Source of the DNA: Rhynchopus sp. YZ270_cl-10
Lineage: Eukaryota; Euglenozoa; Diplonemea; Diplonemida; Diplonemidae
Assembly: GCA_964035575.1 (NCBI GenBank)
Contig: OZ037853.1
Location: 1,272,501 to 1,336,500, forward strand
Length of the DNA stretch: 64,000 nucleotides
Reading direction: 5' to 3'
Positions 9,524-22,100 of this stretch are shown here, one piece after another (within the stretch, counting starts at the first letter, position 1; every line of letters begins with the position of its first letter). The notes beneath the pieces were generated by a model. That model was not told where the DNA came from. It searched no databases and was given only the letters and a program-made list of their open reading frames with translations. Both the position numbers and the translations under genes were made by a program.

Positions 9524-10462
9524 GTTTCAAAAAAGATTCCTAAAGACCATTTGGTCAGGGATCCAAAACATAAAAGGGAAGGCTCGTTTTTCCATTTAAT
9601 GTTACAAAGTAACAATAAAGGGGGGGGAGGGGGTCCGACCGAAATCCGGGGAAAAAACTTTTTTTTTTGTACGAGTATGCAATACGTCTGGAAATGAAAG
9701 ACGCGTTCTTCGGTTGCCATGAGTCTTACCGTTTCCCCTTCCCCCCTTTTGTGCTCCACCTCTCCCCCGTACTTCAGGACGCGGGTTTTTCGGGGTTTTC
9801 GGGACTTTTGGGGTTTGAAAAAAAAAAAAAAAAAAAATCTGTGCTTCATTGAAAACGATGGTCAGGGGGAAGGCAGACAGTCAAGATATCTACGACGTTT
9901 GGATACGGCTCTCATGGGAAGAACGGCCACGGTAGGCCTAATACCTAATAATAAGAACACAGTCGTACATATGGCGTAAAGAAGGCGTCACATTACAAGA
10001 AAATTATCTTCAAATCCGCCAAACTTATTTTTGATAGATAGGTGATAGGAGGAAATGCAGTCGTGCCTCCGCAATTCTGCTGCCCAGATCATTGGGGAGA
10101 TGCTTTCAGTGCACGGGGGACACAAGCCATGTGAGGTGTACGCCATCCGCCTCATCGACGAGATGGATGCCTTCAGAATGGAGATGACTGGACAGTATAG
10201 GCAGTGTATCGCCGGCTTCGTCAACACGTTTAGCAAGGTCAGATAGGTGACGAGGTGTCCTGGAGTCTAGGAGGGCGTCAATGAGGGGAGACGACCGAGA
10301 CAGGGGAGGTGTCGAGATGAGCGGCCGCGACCGAGACTACTGGAGCAACACGGGTAAGCTGGGAAGAGGGAACACAGGGGTCGGACGTTGACTGACAGGG
10401 GACGAGAGGACAATCCAAAGACGTATCATGGCGACAAAGAAGAAAACAAAGGATATTAAGGG

Positions 10463-11942
10463 CGACAAACGAGGAGAAAAACAAACGAGGAGACAAATAA
10501 ACAAGGAGACAAAACAAACGAGGAGACAAAACAAACGAGGAGACAAAACAAACGAGGAGACAAGTAAACGAGGTGACAAACAAACGAGGAGAAAAATAAA
10601 CAAGGAGACAAAACAAACGAGGAGACAAAACAAACGAGGAGACAAGTAAACGAGGTGACAAACAAACGAGGAGAAAAATAAACAAGGAGACAAAACAAAC
10701 AAGGAGACAAATAAACAAGGAGACAAAACAAACGAGGAGACAAAACAAACGAGGAGACAAACATACGAGGTGACAAACAAACGAGGAGAAAAATAAACAA
10801 GGAGACAAAACAAACGAGGAGACAAAACAAACGAGGAGACAAACATACGAGGAGACAAAACAAACGAGGAGAAAAAATAAACAAGGAGACAAATAAACAA
10901 GGAGACAAAACAAACGAGGAGACAAACATACGAGGTGACAAACAAACGAGGAGAAAAATAAACAAGGAGACAAAACAAACGAGGAGACAAAACAAACGAG
11001 GAGACAAACATACGAGGAGACAAAACAAACGAGGAGAAAAAATAAACAAGGAGACAAATAAACAAGGAGACAAAACAAACGAGGAGACAAAACAAACGAG
11101 GAGACAAACATACGAGGTGACAAACAAACGAGGAGAAAAATAAACAAGGAGACAAAACAAACGAGGAGACAAAACAAACGAGGAGACAAAACAAACGAGG
11201 AGACAAAACAAACGAGGAGACAAGTAAACGAGGTGACAAACAAACGAGGAGAAAAATAAACAAGGAGACAAAACAAACGAGGAGACAAACATACGAGGTG
11301 ACAAACAAACGAGGAGAAAAATAAACAAGGAGACAAAACAAACGAGGAGACAAAACAAACGAGGAGACAAAACAAACGAGGAGACAAAACAAACGAGGAG
11401 ACAAACATACGAGGTGACAAACAAACGAGGAGAAAAATAAACAAGGAGACAAAACAAACAAGGAGACAAATAAACAAGGAGACAAAACAAACGAGGAGAC
11501 AAAACAAACGAGGAGACAAACATACGAGGAGACAAAACAAACGAGGAGAAAAATAAACAAGGAGACAAATAAACAAGGAGACAAAACAAACGAGGAGACA
11601 AAACAAACGAGGAGACAAACATACGAGGTGACAAACAAACGAGGAGAAAAATAAACAAGGAGACAAAACAAACAAGGAGACAAATAAACAAGGAGACAAA
11701 ACAAACGAGGAGACAAAACAAACGAGGAGACAAACATACGAGGAGACAAAACAAACGAGGAGAAAAATAAACAAGGAGACAAATAAACAAGGAGACAAAA
11801 CAAACGAGGAGACAAAACAAACGAGGAGACAAACATACGAGGTGACAAACAAACGAGGAGAAAAATAAACAAGGAGACAAATAAACAAGGAGATAAACAA
11901 ATGAGGAGACAAACATAAGAGGAGATAAACAAACGAGGAGGA
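10463..11942. repeat. Purine-rich 16/17-bp satellite, large array
   Basis: About 1.5 kb of head-to-tail units such as GAGGAGACAAAACAAAC (17) mixed with 16-base variants (GAGGTGACAAACAAAC, GAGGAGAAAAATAAAC, GAGGAGACAAACATAC). The variants recur in blocks, so there is a higher-order repeat. The plus strand is almost free of T. All three minus-strand frames are open for about 550-640 codons, giving hydrophobic repeat peptides; this follows from the unit lacking reverse-strand stops and I do not call genes. It lies inside the fossil retroelement. Confidence 0.95.
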
Positions 11943-12521
11943 AGCTTGTGGTTGAAGCACGTCCGAAACGAAGCAGAGACGAATCCCCCGAGCAAAGCCA
12001 GAAGCGACGGAGACACGCACAATGACGACATGCCACAACCGAAGAATGATGAACGTGTCTTTCCCCTGCACGTATTGTGTCGTGCTGCAAGCTGCTTGCC
12101 ACATGCTGCTGTTGTCAACGTTGTTGTGCTCATCACTCTCTTCACACATCCGCCACAGAACACGAAGCTCCACAGACCCCCCAGACTGCGTGCAAAGAGA
12201 CATCCCCTGCGCCCTTGCTGCCTGCAGTCCACCTCAACAACAGAGCAGAGTTCCGACACCTCCTCCCGAAATGACGAAATGGATGTAGGACTTCATGGTT
12301 GGGTCCAGCCCGGTGCAGCGGTCACGTAAGAGTGTACCAAGGTGCACTGTTCACGAGAGGGCTGTTGTGTATCAAGTCACACTAAAAAAGAGATCAGTTG
12401 GTTGTTGATTGTTTGGGGAGTTTTGGGTTATTTGTTGCCGTTGTGGTCTGTGGTGTCTGGTGGAGCTTGCCCTGAGTGTGTTTGCAGTCGGTGGTTGCCT
12501 GTTTCTGATGGTGGTCCAGTA
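11943..12521. other. Spacer between the two purine satellites
   Basis: Non-repetitive, moderately GC-rich sequence with overlapping short open frames on both strands. No domain was recognised. Positions 12281-12375 belong to a dispersed repeat that also occurs at about 30793 and 53847. Confidence 0.5.
12281..12375 (+). repeat. Dispersed ~95-bp repeat, copy 1 of 3
   Basis: Shares blocks such as 'GATGTAGGACT-CATG', 'ggtgcactgttcacgagag' and 'GAGAGGGCTGT' with 30793-30885 and 53847-53945. The 53847 copy contains AGTTCGGACC, which is close to a tRNA B box. A SINE-like origin is possible but unproven. Confidence 0.45.
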
Positions 12522-12772
12522 CACGAGGAGATAAACAAATGAGGATATAAACAAACGAGGAGACAAACATACGTGGAGATAAACAAATGAGGAGACAAAC
12601 AAATGAGGAGACAAACATACGTGGAGATAAACAAATGAGGAGACAAACATACGTGGAGATAAACAAATGAGGAGACAAACAAACGAGGAGACAAACATAC
12701 GTGGAGATAAACAAATGAGGAGACAAATAAACGAGGGGAAATATAAACGAGGTAACCAACAAACGAGGAGAT
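12522..12772. repeat. Purine-rich 16-bp satellite, small array
   Basis: About 250 bases of 16-base units (GAGGAGATAAACAAAT, GAGGAGACAAACATAC, GTGGAGATAAACAAAT) related to the larger array at 10463-11942. The alternating variants again form a higher-order pattern. Part of the same fossil element. Confidence 0.9.
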
Positions 12773-14817
12773 ACGCACGCATATCTTACCACGAGCCGAC
12801 CCCGCAGCCTGAGCGTTTGCTGGACGAAAGACTTCCTACGTATCTCGGGAGAAGGAAACTGCCACTCACCGCAGAGCAAGCTGGCGAAGGCGCAGCACAC
12901 TCTGTCACGGGCGCTATCGGGTTTCTTACATGAGGGAGCTGCGAAGTGTGCGGCCGCCTGAATGAATTCAAGACAAACTGGGAGTACCACATGAAGACAG
13001 AGCTAGGTTACGACGAGGCGATCATTCTGTGTTTAGAGAAGCGAACACTGGAACACATGTTCCCATCAGCAGCGTTACAAACCTATTTTGAGCCAAAAGA
13101 GTGAAGCAGAACCTCACCCCTCACTCCCTAAGGCGAGGAGCGGCGCACCACCTCAACGACAAGAGGGTACCGTTGGAACAGATCCAGATGATCACGCGAC
13201 ACGACACGGAGCCTTTACGACAACTCCCTATGCGTACCGACGAAGCAGCGCCACAAACGCTCGGCCCGCCGAGGCGCATGCAGGAGAAACCGACCAGGAC
13301 TACATTGCGGCGACATCTAGACACACTGGTGAGCCTCGACAAGGAGAACGAGCTGGAAGACATTCTGCAGATCATCCGAAAGAGAGAAACGTTCGTATCA
13401 CACCTGAAGGAGGGTTGGGACAAGCAAGCAGGGATAAGGAGAGGTACCTCGCGCCACATGGATCAACATCTGGATACCCTCATCGACTTCGGCGTCCTGT
13501 CGCGAACATCTGCAAGCCCCCAAGAAGTGATTCTGCATGCCTTCACTGTGGAGAAAAAGTCGGGGAGCTTACGATTCGTGGATGGCAGAAAACTGAAAAG
13601 GTCGAGGGGTCCGCCACCGCAAATGTCAAAGAAGACAATAACATTCAACAGTTCTTTGTTTTTTGGAGTCAACACCGCAGGAGATCGGCGTATGACGTGG
13701 GTAGCGTACCAACTTAACAAAATATGATAGGGGTTTTTTATTATTTTTTGGCGATGGGATGGCCGTTCGCTCCTGCGATCGCACAACGTTGTTCACGTGC
13801 GCGTACCGAGGAGTTTGGAATCACGCTGCAATACAAGAACGATCAAAAAGAAATAGACAGAAGCATACTTTTTGAACCTCTGCAAGCGGGACAGAATTTC
13901 CGGATTACAAAGCGAATTTCTTGCACTAGCTTTTTTAAAAACCTCTCTCGCGAGAGTTTCATGATAATTTGGGTGACTGGCAAACACACCTACAAGCAGG
14001 GTGGTACGATAATGAAGCAGAATAGCGGTCACTACGGGTAACAGAAGGTGAAGTCAATACTACAAACCCGGATTTTGAGAAAATTTTTTGGCCTAAATTG
14101 CAGCGTGATTTCCGAAGTGCGAAAGCGGGTATCGCTGATGACGACGAACTACTGGATCCAACAACCCCCCACTAAGACACTCATAGTGTGGTCTGACGCC
14201 CCAAAAGCAGAATGGGTAGCATCTTGGAAGTCAACGAAGACGAGAGAAAGGTAGCGCAGGGAACGGTCGGCGCGGGACAGGACACCTCAATTTTCCTGAG
14301 GAGCTGTATGCGGCGGCTAAGTCTGTACTATTGGCGGCAAAATACACCAGCGCGTGCACTGTACACATGAAGGTCGACAACTCTGCATTGAGCGGGGACA
14401 GCAGCAACTACGCGGCGAACGCCATTCTGTCGGAAATGTTTGCGACGACAAAGCAGAAAGGGATGACCCGGAGGTGCGTTCAGCGTGGGGACAAAACAGC
14501 AGAGAGAAGACAAATACACCAGAGGAGACAAATCGAAGGAAAACGAACAACCACAGGCGATCACTTCTCTCTTCGAGAGCGCTGCGCGTCCCTATTAAGG
14601 GTCCTGATGGATGCGATCAACAAACAACAAACAACGAATAAATAAAGAAGGGGGGAGTATTTCATTTTGTACGAGTATGCAATACGTCTGGAAATGAAAG
14701 ACGCGTTCTTCGGTTGCCATGAGTCTTACCGTTTCCCCTTCCCCCCTTTTGTGCTCCACCTCTCCCCCGTACTTCAGGACGCGGGTTTTTCGGGGTTTTC
14801 GGGACTTTTGGGGTTTG

Positions 14818-14851
<34 letters not shown>

Positions 14852-15228
14852 AGTGCGGACGGTTTTCACAAAGGGCATTTCAATACCACCAAAAGTGCTG
14901 TGTGCTTTTCCTGAAGTACGGACGAGGATGGATGCGATCAACAAACAACAAACAACGAATAAATAAAGAAGGGGGGAGTATTTCATTTTGTTACAATGGC
15001 GGGGAAAAGTGGCTTTTTCCAACAAGAAGAACTTGTCCATTTCGGCAGATTGACCCCACCACAGTGCGGACGGATTCCGGAAATGCAAATGCGGGTGTTT
15101 TCGGATGTGCACGTCCACTGCGCCTTGTTGTTACAATAAATGACAATTCGGAAAAACGGTTTTGGGGGTCACCGCGACAAATGGTTTATTGTTACTTTGT
15201 AACATTAAAAGGAAAAACGAGCCTTCCC

Positions 15229-16060
15229 AAAGCAACATTGTTACAAGAAAATAAAAAAGCAAATAGTACATTTTTCGTCACCAAAACAAGAAAAGAGCAC
15301 AAAGCAAAAATAACAACAACTTTTCATTGAAACACCCCTCGCACCCTCATTAACACACCACGTTTCTGGAATACACTGACACCTTTTTAAAGGGGCAGCA
15401 GTCTCTCGGTCCGGTTAGCAGCACATCTCCCTTGAGCTATCTGAAGGGCGCATGTGCACATGGACCTCTAAAGACCTGATCAGAAGTGGTGGAAGCGAAC
15501 AACAAAACCTTATTTTCCCTCTCTGTTTTACATTCATCCCCCCTTTATTCTAACAATTTTTAAGAACAATAAAACAACCTTATTTTTTTCGTCTCTGTTT
15601 TTGTAGTATTTTTGAGCAACAAAAACCGAAAGGGCAAACGCGTCTCTCGCTGTGCGAAAATGAAAGGCGTTGCGTACAACCATGCCTCCTCCCCCTTCTG
15701 CAAGAAAACCCCCCAGGGGTGGGCTGTCATCCTTCCGTCACCTTGGGTCATTATTACCTCGGGGCTATTGAAAGTGGAGCTTGGCAGGTGGCACCTACAC
15801 TTTTTCTGTGAAAAAAGAAACCGACGCAGAAGGTGGGCAAGCAAGCTTTGGTGCATGCACTTTTCTTTCCCCGCCTCCCTGGGTTTGCGGGACATAAACC
15901 ACAGGTCTTTTGATTTCGTATAGTACGTTAATACACAACAAAACAACTCAGGCACGTCTAGCACTCTTACGGGACATCGCGCAGGGGCAGTTCTATGCCA
16001 TGCAGCAGCAGAGTGTCGAGGTATGTGGGTGTTGATGGTCTTTGTTCGTGTGTGTGTGCT
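15229..16060 (+). pseudogene. Broken duplicate of the RING-H2 gene 5' half
   Basis: Positions 15229-15545 match the upstream region of the RING gene (about 26540-26855). Positions 15830-16040 match its intron 1 end, exon 2 and the intron 2 start (about 27122-27330). The 69-base exon 2 copy (about 15954-16020) keeps the same 23-residue peptide and the GTATGT donor, but the segment where exon 1 should lie (15546-15830) is replaced by unrelated sequence. No RING-encoding exon follows. A pseudogene fragment is likeliest; a chimaeric gene reusing exon 2 cannot be excluded. Confidence 0.7.
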
Positions 16061-16735
16061 GATCCTTTCTCCTGAGTCCGCATCAGCCGAGCAAAAGAAG
16101 ACTTCCTCAGTGCCCTCGGGGGTGCCCCGCATCACCCCGAAAGCGCCCTACAGCATGCCTTACGCACGCTACGCACCTCCACCCCAGAGAGGACCCGGAT
16201 GCGCCAGGAGTCACCTCGGCCGTTGTCCCCTCTTCCTGGGGTGCAGTCTCCACAGCCGTATCCGCTCTCAGCACCTTCGGTGGTCACCATCCCGGTAGCA
16301 AGGTCAACGGGGAGGGGGTGACTGCGATGGTTCCATCAAATGGAACATCAGCAGGGACTACTACACCACAACGTCACCAAGCGGCGCACCCGCCACCGAA
16401 TGGCGTAAAGGAAGGAAGGAAGGACACATCCTCATACACTGCCAAATGTCAAGAACCGGAAACCACCTACTGGGCTAAGAGAGCACCGCACTTAAAATGT
16501 CTGATGATGATGGGTTGTGACCTTGGAGAGTGTGTAGAATAACTGTCGTGCCGATAGGCAGTTCGCACGAAGCCAGCAGATTTATCAATTCTTGTTTTTT
16601 TAAAATTTCGGAAAAACGAAAGTCCAGCAAAACATTGTCTTTTTTTAAAACCCTTTACACCCCAAGCGCCACTTTGGTCAGTCTTACTGCGTCCTAAGTT
16701 TTTGTCCGCAAATTTGGTAAATAATTTTTATATTG
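16061..16735. other. Unassigned GC-rich stretch
   Basis: Positions 16070-16550 are GC-rich and Pro/Ser-biased in two frames, without a recognisable domain, conserved start or intron pattern. This may be coding debris from a retroelement or the remainder of the duplicated RING region. From 16550 it is AT-rich. Confidence 0.35.
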
Positions 16736-16804
16736 AATGTGGTGTCCCGCGACCAGCCCACAATCGCCCCCCTAGAGCCCACCTGGGCCCACCTGTGCCC
16801 ACCT

Positions 16805-16880
16805 GAACCCAATTTCACCCGATTTCGCCCGATTTCACCCGATTTCAGCCGATTTCACCCGATTTCGCCCAGATTTCAAA
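16805..16880. repeat. GATTTCACCC decamer repeats
   Basis: Short imperfect repeats alternating GATTTCACCC and GATTTCGCCC. The same repeats reappear on the other side of the heptamer array at about 17905-17945, so the array sits inside a once continuous or duplicated repeat. Confidence 0.7.
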
Positions 16881-17158
16881 AATTCCTTTTTTTGGGTTGG
16901 CGGTGGGGAGCTTGGGCGGGGTTTGAGCAAAACCAAGAACTTGGCCATTTCGGCAAAGTGACCCCACCACAGCGCGGACGGATTCCGGAAACGCCAATCG
17001 CGGCATGTTTTGGAGCCCACTTTTTTTCAGGGAAAATATTTGCTTCCAGATGTCGGAATTTTCCGGAAAATTTCCAGAATTAGGAAACAGCCTGGAGGAG
17101 CGGGTTGAACGTTATTGGCGCGTGTACCTACAATGGTTTGTGCCAATACCCACCCAAA

Positions 17159-17758
17159 CTGTGTACTGTGTACTGTGTACTGTGTACTGTGTACTGTGTA
17201 CTGTGTACTGTGTACTGTGTACTGTGTACTGTGTACTGTGTACTGTGTACTGTGTACTGTGTACTGTGTACTGTGTACTGTGTACTGTGTACTGTGTACT
17301 GTGTACTGTGTACTGTGTACTGTGTACTGTGTACTGTGTACTGTGTACTGTGTACTGTGTACTGTGTACTGTGTACTGTGTACTGTGTACTGTGTACTGT
17401 GTACTGTGTACTGTGTACTGTGTACTGTGTACTGTGTACTGTGTACTGTGTACTGTGTACTGTGTACTGTGTACTGTGTACTGTGTACTGTGTACTGTGT
17501 ACTGTGTACTGTGTACTGTGTACTGTGTACTGTGTACTGTGTACTGTGTACTGTGTACTGTGTACTGTGTACTGTGTACTGTGTACTGTGTACTGTGTAC
17601 TGTGTACTGTGTACTGTGTACTGTGTACTGTGTACTGTGTACTGTGTACTGTGTACTGTGTACTGTGTACTGTGTACTGTGTACTGTGTACTGTGTACTG
17701 TGTACTGTGTACTGTGTACTGTGTACTGTGTACTGTGTACTGTGTACTGTGTACTGTG
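17159..17758. repeat. Heptamer satellite TGTGTAC, about 86 copies
   Basis: Six hundred bases of essentially perfect TGTGTAC repeats. All six frames are open because the seven-base unit contains no stop in any register. The array has no visible decay, so it is either young or homogenised by slippage. Flanks on both sides carry GATTTCACCC-type repeats. Confidence 0.97.
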
Positions 17759-18747
17759 AGTCACCTAAAGGGGTTCTGCTCAACGAAAGTGGCCGATTTT
17801 TTTTTTTATTTCACCCAGACCCAGCCCGGAAATCTCGAAAAGCGCGGTTTCTGGGTGTTTTACTGGGCCAAACCCTCACAGAAGCCAAAAAACCCTGTTT
17901 TTGCCCGATTTCGCCCGATTTCACCCGATTTCGCCCGGATTTCACCGGGGTTGGGGACACCCCATTGAATTCGTTCCCCCGCTAAATAACTCGAGCAAAA
18001 ATATGGTGAACTCAGTGGAGCCCGGTTTTAAAAGTGCCAAAAAACAACCTTTTCCTTTTGACGCCGGCCACGTACGATCAAAAAATTGCCATCTGGGGTC
18101 CCTTTCCCGGTTGGAGAGAGCCCCAAAAACCAAAAACCCAAAAATAGCTTGAGAATATAGCTTGGGGTGTAAAGGGTTAAGTAGTTTTATAAAGTCCTTT
18201 CTCCCTCCATTCCCACACCCCTCTTAGAGCCTGTATTTCTATTCTTATTTATCTTCAAATCCTCTGTGCATATGCTAGAAACAAAGCAAAACTGCACTGG
18301 GAAAGTACATCACTATATCTTTGTTTTTCTTTAGATTTTGTGTGTTTTGTGTTCGTATTTTTATTGAAGAGTTGTGTGTGCACGAGAGGCACATTCATCT
18401 TACAAAGTTTCTCTTCCTTTTCTCTGTGTCGCAAAACATGCAGCACACCAAAATAGTGTTATTCGAGTTAAATGAAAACCATTTCATACGTGCCACGAAA
18501 AAGGCTCCCGAGCATGTTATATTTCCCGAGCGAATCACTTTTTAGGCCAGTTACGAACATACAAACGTTTCTCGCGCGTCACATAAAAATCATCCAATGA
18601 TCCCCGTTTGTGACCTGACGAGTGGAGGCGGGAGTAGGACGAAGTAGCGGTGTCCACGAAACGAGAGATAGGAAGGTGACGGCGTGGAGATTACACTAAA
18701 ACAAAATGCGAGGTGACTACACGTCGTCAATTTATCAACAAAAAGAA
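17759..18747. other. Non-coding spacer before receptor copy 2
   Basis: Contains the second block of GATTTCACCC repeats (17905-17945) and then AT-rich unique sequence. Open frames are short and unrelated to known proteins. Nothing further is recognised. Confidence 0.5.
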
Positions 18748-19137
18748 GGTAGCATTTTTGTTGCACCCTATACCTGTGCTTTCACTGCATTGTGTAGACG
18801 GTACGATACTCTTTTCTTTTCCTTCTTTTGGATACATGTGTGTGCACCAGAGGTTCAGAACCGACCTCTAGTCTAGGTAGGGTTGTCACAGCAAGCAAAG
18901 AACAGTGAGAAACAAAAACAAAGCAAAACACACGCACACATTGGGGCGGCAAGAATTGCCTGTTGAAATAGGAGAAAATAAATGCAGGATCAACTTTCAC
19001 TTTCCCTCCCCTGTCACCCTATACTTGGGTTTCCACAATGGACTCTTCTTCTTCTTCTCCTTCTTCCCACAACACACAAACAGGGACAACACACCAACCT
19101 CTGTGAACAAACACAACGCACATTTTCCTTCAGGAAG
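18748..19137 (+). promoter_or_regulatory. Conserved 5' leader of receptor copy 2
   Basis: Near-identical to 3010-3397. It ends with the same pyrimidine tract and TTCCTTCAG before GAAG-ATG, so any promoter or 5'-UTR intron of copy 1 is shared. A few substitutions only, indicating recent duplication or conversion. Confidence 0.45.
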
Positions 19138-22100
19138 ATGGGATCCGGAGCGTCGAAGCCTGAAAAGGACGAGATTGCAAAGGGAATTACTGGGAAGGAG
19201 AGGCCCGTGGACGCAGTGGACAGCGTGGACGGGAGGACAATGCTGCACAGTGCCGTGCTTGCGGGGGACGTGGAGGCAGTGCGGTTTCTTGTGGAGAACG
19301 GGGCAGGGAACGTGCGTGACAGGGACGGGAAGGTGCCGCTGTGGTACTCACTGCAGCACAGGGACGCGGATGTGCGGGGGCGACTTGAGGCGGAGCTGGG
19401 GGCGCATGCAGCACAGATCCTTGTGGAGGTGGAGGATGCTGTGCAGGTGTACCTCACTCACGGTGTCGCCACAACAACAACACCAACAACAACAAGAACA
19501 GGTGTGGCAGTGGAACGGAGCAGTGGAGATGCAATGACAGCACCTCTGACTGACCCTCACATGGACATGGTAAGAGACACAGGTGAGGTGGAGGATGCTG
19601 TGCAAGTGTACGTTACCGATGGAGTCGCCACAACAACAACAACAGAAACAACAACAACAACTACCATAACAGCTGCACCAACAAGAACAACAACAACAAC
19701 AGTAACAACAACAACAGTAACAACAATACCAACAGCACCAAGAACAACAACAACAACAGCAACAACAGCTGCTTTGGCAGTGGGTCGGAGCAGTGGAGAT
19801 GCAACAACAGCACCTCTTACTGACCCTCACATGGACATGGCGAAAGACACGAACACCTCGATGGGAGACAGGCACCTGGGAGAGGACGATCTTGACGGGG
19901 ACACGGGTGCACTGCGGCACACAGACGGACGGAAGGTGGAGTTCCTGCGGAAAACAGACGACAACATCAACAACAAGAACAGCAATGGAGGTGAAGACCT
20001 GCTGTGCTGGCTGCGTGGTCTGCCAAAGGTGGATCCGCCGTTGGGCTACACAGACGAACACGTGCGGCACATGGAGGCGGGGTTCCGTGTGGTGTGCAAG
20101 CGTCTGCTGGAGGACATCAGAAAACGGAGGGAGGCTGCGGGGACACGTGGTGGGCACGTGGAGGTGGAGGACTGGATGGCGGCACGCGACCCGTTTGAGC
20201 TGCTGCTGTCGGGGTTCCTGTTCACGTCTGACTGCGTGGAGTATGTGCTGGACAGCGGCGGGGATGTTGTGTGCGACGAGAAGGACGGGACACCGCAGAT
20301 TGCGAAAGGGCCTGACGGGAAGCTGCGGTACATCAGACTGACGGAGCGGGCTGTGCTGGACAACCACGGGAGTGCTGCTGATGTGAAATCACAGTCGCTT
20401 GCGCTGTACATGACGATGAACACTGCGATGCGTGCTGTGGGGCAGCTGGCTGCGGTGAAGGAGTGGAAGGGGACACCTGAGAAGACAGCACCGAACGTGT
20501 TTGAGCTGTCGCCCGCACCCCCGCAGCTGCACGTGATTGCGACCTTTGCGCCGCTGATCCGTGGTCTGGACCGGCTGATTGGGAGCCGGCGGAAGCAGCT
20601 GCGGACTGTGTTCCGCGGGATCAATGTGAACGTGTCTGCGAAGTACGCGCTGAATACGCACATTGTGTGGAACTGCTTCACGTCGACAACACTGAAGCGG
20701 GATGTGGCTCGGAGCTTCATGTACGGGAAGGGGGGCACGTTCTTTGTGGTGGTGGCGAAGGAGGGTGCTGCAGACGTGAAGTTCTCGTCTGTGTATGCTT
20801 CGGAGGACGAGCTGCTGTACACAGCGAACATCGAGTACCGGGTGCAGTGGAAGCTTTCGCCGACGTTGCTGCGGATGATGGGGTTGCGCTTTGACGTGAT
20901 TGTGATGCAGGAGGTGTGTTCTGGTGAGGGGGAGACGAGTGCGGCTGAGCAGGTGGGTGCGCTGCAGGAGGTGATGGGACACACAGTCGCGTTCTTCGAG
21001 GACTACCTTGCGCAGTACGTGGAGGGGCGTGTGGGGGACGACACACGTGTGGATGAGTCGGAGACACGTCCGCTGATGGAGGAGGTGCGGAGGTGGCTTC
21101 GTGCACGTGGAGGTGGAGGTGGAGGTGGGAAGCAGATGTCTTCCGTGTGCACACAGGCAGCAGCGGGGACAGAGCGCAAGCCTGATGTGGAGGCGAAAGA
21201 AGAAAGACAAGGGACGTGTGGTGTGCTGTGTGTGATCGGAGAAGGAGGGAGCGGGAAGACGTCTGCTTCGATTGCAATTCTGAGCGACCTTGCAACGTCT
21301 GCGAGGAAGAGCGAAAGCACCAGCAACGAAGACACAAAGACAATCACAAACACAAACAGCGTGGTGAGTGATGTGACTGCGGATGCGGATGTGAAGCCGT
21401 ACTTCCCTGTGTTTGTGGCGCTGCCGACTGTGAAGCAGCACCTGCTTGAGAAGGGAGGGCTGGACAGGTTTGTGCTGGAGTCGTTTGCGCTGCGGGAGGC
21501 GGACCGTGCGTTCCTTGCGGAGACGTACGAGGTGGTGCTGGTGCTGGACTCGCTGGACGAGGTGGGGCTGACACAGGAGGATGTGGGTGCTGTGGTGGCT
21601 GAGGGTGGCCTTCTGTGCCGGCACCCGTGGGTGGAGGCACACTGCAGCGTTGTTGTGACTGTGCGTGGTGAGTACCTGAAGGGTGTGGACACGTCTCCGT
21701 CTGGTGTGTGTGGGGCTGGTGTGCGTGCTCTGTACATGCAGCCGTTCACAGAGGTGGATGCGAGAACGTACATCAAGCGTGCAAACACAGCCTGGGAGAA
21801 GGAGAAGGAACACAAAGAGGAGAAGGAGAAGTCATCCCACAAGGAAGAGCGCACAGTCTTCGTGAGTGAGGAGGACGTTGAGGGACTTGTGCAGCTGCGG
21901 AACCCGTTTGTGCTGCACATGGCGTGCCACGCGCAGTGCAGCGGGAAGGCTTCTGAGGAGGTGATCTACGAGACCTACCTGGAGACGTGGACGAAGAAGG
22001 AGATGGCGTCTGGTGGAGTTGCTGTTGCTGTTGCTGGTGCTGATGCTGTTTCGGATGTGTCTTTGGAGGATGTGGTGCGTGCAGGGGAGCTTGTTGCATG

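Larger units (their letters stand above)
9576..15228 (+). mobile_element. Fossil DIRS/VIPER-like tyrosine-recombinase retroelement
   Basis: A 5.65-kb interval bounded by 44-base inverted ends (9576-9619 and 15185-15228; 43 of 44 bases pair by eye). Its flanks join smoothly at the related, uninterrupted site near 26492-26560, supporting a real insertion. Recognisable parts are a tyrosine-recombinase-like segment (about 13.05-13.2 kb), reverse-transcriptase-like segments (about 13.45-13.7 kb, plus duplicated ~150-bp blocks at 9663 and 14664 ending in A runs) and an RNase-H-like segment (about 14.14-14.48 kb). Recombinase before RT before RNase H recalls VIPER; inverted ends recall DIRS. Two purine-rich satellites occupy much of the left half. 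The element is broken in many places and the coding parts are fragmentary. The near-identical ends suggest it is not ancient. The family call is from motifs only. Confidence 0.5.

Noticed and set aside
10278-12259. Three minus-strand frames of about 550-640 codons coding Leu/Phe/Ser-rich repeats
   Set aside because: They overlap in all three registers and exist only because the satellite units contain no reverse-strand stops. No start context or domain.
17005-17985. Long frames on both strands over the TGTGTAC array
   Set aside because: All six registers are open and give permutations of the same seven-residue peptide. Artefact of a seven-base repeat.
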